Of a stretch of DNA of 64,000 bases, positions 60,994 through 64,000 are shown in pieces (the stretch's first letter is position 1; each line of letters opens with the position of its first letter). A program made the position numbers and the translations under genes. The notes beneath the pieces are model-generated. The model saw only the letters and a list, made by a program, of their open reading frames with translations. It had not been told where the DNA came from and searched no databases. This stretch comes from Biscogniauxia marginata (lineage: Eukaryota; Ascomycota; Sordariomycetes; Xylariales; Xylariaceae). The DNA lies in assembly GCA_022695795.1 (NCBI GenBank), contig MU404061.1:434001-498000 (forward strand), in the 5' to 3' direction.

Positions 60994-62022
60994 TCTTCTG
61001 CTCGGGCGTATCACGGAGTCTGGTGAAGCGGTGCTACCTAACTCGGAGGGTGACGCAAGGATCGTAATGGGTTCGGTAGTATTGAGCAACATGGTTGTGT
61101 CTTCGCGTAAAACCGTTTGGGGGTTCCGGCCTATTGTTGACTTTTGAGTTATGTGATTTGGGAAAGCCGGTTTTCTGCTAGGTGGGAGTCACCCGAATAG
61201 CAGATTCTCTCACATATCACGATACAGGGACTAAAACATGTATCACCCAGATACCTATATACTCATTAGAGCACCAATATAGTACTTTCCTTAGAAGTGA
61301 TCAATCTAAGCATGCGCACATATGGGAATAACTCATTACGACTATTGTGCCTAGTACTCATACATTGCTGTTTACATAAACTCATGACCTTTGTCGTAAC
61401 AAAGTGGTAAGCCTGAGAAGGCTTTAATCGGACCCTTTTTCTCGTAACCTCTGAGGCTAACATGATTCGCTTTCACTACTGTAAACCAATGTGAGGACGC
61501 TATATACGGGGGAACCATTGATTCAACCCAGGGTGTCTTGATCCTATCATTCTTTTGGTTTTATTACGATTATAAATAGGCCTACAGGTACTAATATTTG
61601 AAAACATTATAAAGTTTATATATTGAAAGCTATAGTTTCACAAATGATGTTGTCGTGTATGTGGCATCGGGTTACTGCATATAATCTCTCAATATCTTTA
61701 CCAGTCACAAAAACTATCAAGAACATATTGATACGTTAACGAAACAAGAAGAAAGGAGAAATGAAAATAGCAGATCTATAGTAAACTTGAGTATTTTCCA
61801 GGCATACTCGTATACTCCCAAAAAGGACGCTTCATTGATGTGGATACACATTTCATAAGCCACAATGCTAAAATTCCATACAAACCAAAAAGGAGAATAG
61901 AAGTACAGGAGAGGACAAATTAAAGAAAATCCAAATACACGCATGGGAACTCTAGAGACCTTCAAGTTGTCCTTGTATCGCCATTGCCATGCTAGTCTGC
62001 CGCGATAACCCGAGCTATATTT
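60994..62022. other. Intergenic region downstream of the AAA gene
   Basis: 1.0 kb, AT-rich towards its right end. Nothing recognisable. Confidence 0.55.
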
Positions 62023-62741
62023 TTAGTACGGGCAGTCTCCGGTGATGCATCCAGCAAGGCATCTACTCCTCATGTCAGCGACATATCCTCAGACAAGACA
62101 CCAAGAACTCAGCATTATACACATCGGTGAACTTACGTGTCGTAGGTACCATCGAACAGATGGTTAACACAGGTGCCGTAGCAGCTGGGGGCACAGCGCT
62201 GCTGGATCCCCTGGATCGCTTTGGGGTCGAAGCTGCCATTCGGGGCGCATATATCCCCGTCGAGACCGGAGTCCTTGGGCAGCGGGATGGGCGTCTCGCA
62301 TTTGCCGTCGCCGGCCTTGACCTGGACCAGGGGGTCGGGGGCCGCTTCCAGGACCGTGGTCACCACCCAGGGGAGCACGAGGTTGTTCTTCTTCGCGTAC
62401 TCGAGGAAGACGGTCGGGTGGACCTTGAGGACCCCCGTGTAACCTGCCGGCAGGCTCAGATTGATGTTGATGCTCTCGCCTTCGCCTTGGGTGGTGGTCT
62501 CGCTCGCGGTCTCGCTCGTAGTCCCTGTTGCGGCCTCGGCCACAGTGCCCGTCGCAGTGCCCGTCGCAGTGCCCGTCGCAGTGCCCGTCGCAGTCCCAGT
62601 TGCAGTCTCAGTTGCAGTCCCGGTTGCAGTCTCAGTCGCAGTCTCGGTCGTAATCTCGGAGGGCTGAGGGTTGGGCGCGGCGCTGGCGAACTGCAGACCG
62701 GTGGCCGCGATGAGAACGGCGAATTGGGTTAAGAAATGCAT
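62023..62741 (-). CDS. Small secreted cysteine-containing protein with Thr-rich tandem repeat
   Basis: Two exons, 62741-62137 and 62062-62023 (74-nt intron), give 214 aa. An N-terminal signal peptide (hydrophobic aa 4-21, probable cleavage after FASA) is followed by a Thr/Glu/Gly-rich stretch of TETATGTA units (about aa 30-75), likely O-glycosylated. The C-terminal domain has eight cysteines (KCETP, DICAPN, RCAPSCYGTC, then TCLAGCITGDC), enough for four disulphides. The second exon supplies the last three, and without it the count would be odd, which supports the splice. It resembles a cell-wall-associated or effector-like secreted protein of unknown function. Confidence 0.82.
62545..62660. 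repeat. 12-bp coding tandem repeat within the secreted-protein gene
   Basis: On the plus strand, gcagtgcccgtc occurs in four near-perfect copies, followed by degenerate gcagtctcagtt-type copies. It encodes the TATG/TETA units and keeps the frame. Confidence 0.85.
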
Positions 62742-64000
62742 CGTGGTAAGATATAACGTCTTAAAGCTAAGCTTATATTCTACAGAGTACTGTTAATGTT
62801 CAGTCAGACTTGTGATTGTAGTTCGAAGCTATGTGGGTAAGTTATGTATCAGGTTAGGGAGCTTGCAAGTATTATTATATTCCACCGTGGGAGGCAATAT
62901 TCTACAGTCCTAGAAAGAAATGATTGTCATGATAATCGTATCGGATCCTATGATTCTTGTATCACCGTAATACGTCGACGTATCATCACATATCATCACA
63001 AGTCCATGGATCTCCAGGTTAGATTGAAAATAGAACCAGTTGAATCGTGAGTCAGTCAACAGTTCATTAGTATCAGCTGCTGGCGGTTTCGACGTTGATT
63101 CATTTTTGCCTGTACAGCATTGTTATGGCTTACAGGGTCAGTATGTCATGGTGTTTGTAAGCCATGACTTGTCAGCCACACGTCAACACCAACAAATTCG
63201 GCTCATGACTTCAAAAAAGGTTCCTTTCCTAGATCAAGCGAAGCTTCTATAAACTTTATAGTATGCACAGTTCATAGCCATATCGGATTGCTTTCCTTCG
63301 ACACTATTCTAAGCTAAGTCGCAGAGAAAATAATTTGTACACTGTTGGTACACATCACAACCTTATAGTCCGCAAAATATTTTTTTTTGTCAACGATCTT
63401 GTCAAGGTAGCTTAGAGGCTGACTAGCCGATTCCTTTGAGGCTACTGCACCAATGGTTAATACGCATTGCTACTCAGAAAGGCAATGCTGAGGTTGAACA
63501 ACAACCTAATCGTTCCTTGTCAGCCAGATCCACATTATACCCAATCCGGTGACGTTGAGGCCTACAGTCAAGCAGAGCCTCCAGATTCTAGGACTTTTAT
63601 AAGAATCCCCGTCTCCTTCACTGTTGATAATCGTAGATGTAACACGTATTGGACTATTGATAAGCGAGGATGGTACGAGCAAGTGACATAATATGACTTA
63701 TTCTTCTCCACTAGTTTACGAAACCCGATACGAAGGGCCTTACCAACATCAAAGAACGTCGTGAGTTCCTGACATGGCAGAAGGATTTCCACGAAAAGAG
63801 TTGGTTTAGAAAATGAGAATTACTTGTAGTACGCGTAAGTTAATATACATCTCACTGTCAAGTTCATAAGTGGGGGCTGATGTATTGTAGTGCTTAGTTG
63901 AAGTGGCAATTGATGTAATAAAGCCAAAGTGATCATCCTAGTAACAAGTTTCCGCATATGAAACTTTGAACCTTACGCGAATCGCATGAATCCTCTTTAG
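62742..64000. other. Terminal region with a possible gene fragment
   Basis: 1.26 kb. At 63487-63832 a protein-like frame (SRTFIRIPVSFTVDNRRC, then GWYEQ) is followed, in another frame after an AG, by a charged stretch (KGLTNIKERREFLTWQKDF). The only intron that would join them in frame (32 nt) is too short, so no model is proposed. The gene may be decayed or misread. Confidence 0.3.

Noticed and set aside
62127..62732. A 201-codon plus-strand frame over the secreted-protein gene
   Set aside because: Shadow of the repeat-rich coding strand (Arg-Ser-Ala repeats). The minus strand has the signal peptide, cysteines and splice signals.

Overview
The window is nuclear DNA of a filamentous ascomycete (Pezizomycotina, probably Sordariomycetes). 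The signs are short spliceosomal introns (about 50-160 nt) with GT..AG ends and branch-point-like CTAAC/CTGAC boxes, a fungal histone H1, HET and 2EXR proteins, a fungal highly reducing polyketide synthase, and long gene-poor intergenic stretches with microsatellites. I assembled the spliced models by hand from splice signals, frame closure and family motifs; no alignment or transcript data were available.

Layout. 1-5.8 kb: gene-poor, simple repeats. 5.8-10.3 kb: mitochondrial-type asparaginyl-tRNA synthetase (-) and a microbial-type PARG/TIGR02452 protein (+), divergently transcribed. 13.1-32.2 kb: a probable secondary-metabolite locus. It holds a 2609-aa highly reducing PKS (KS-AT-DH-cMT-ER-KR-ACP, no release domain, -), a damaged or divergent phytanoyl-CoA dioxygenase-like ORF (+), a GH13 alpha-glucosidase (-), an FSH1/LovG-type serine hydrolase (-) and a seven-exon cytochrome P450 (+), plus two unexplained short ORFs. 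32.7-34.2 kb: a PAQR/hemolysin-III membrane protein (-), convergent with the P450. 38.7-39.9 kb: histone H1 (+). 44.0-53.3 kb: a proline-rich protein with NPF motifs, an unknown 246-aa protein and a 2EXR-domain protein with a very acidic tail (all +). 55.1-61.0 kb: a HET-domain protein (-) divergent from a DUF7025-like/AAA ATPase (+) that carries an in-frame stop. 62.0-62.7 kb: a small secreted, cysteine-containing protein with a Thr-rich tandem repeat (-).

How the genes may work together. The PKS has every reducing domain and a methyltransferase but no thioesterase, so the FSH hydrolase is the natural candidate for releasing the chain in trans, as LovG does for lovastatin. The P450 could then oxidise the released product. 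Neither a pathway transcription factor nor a transporter is visible, so the cluster is small or split. The other genes are housekeeping (AsnRS, H1) or typical fungal accessory genes (HET, AAA, secreted protein).
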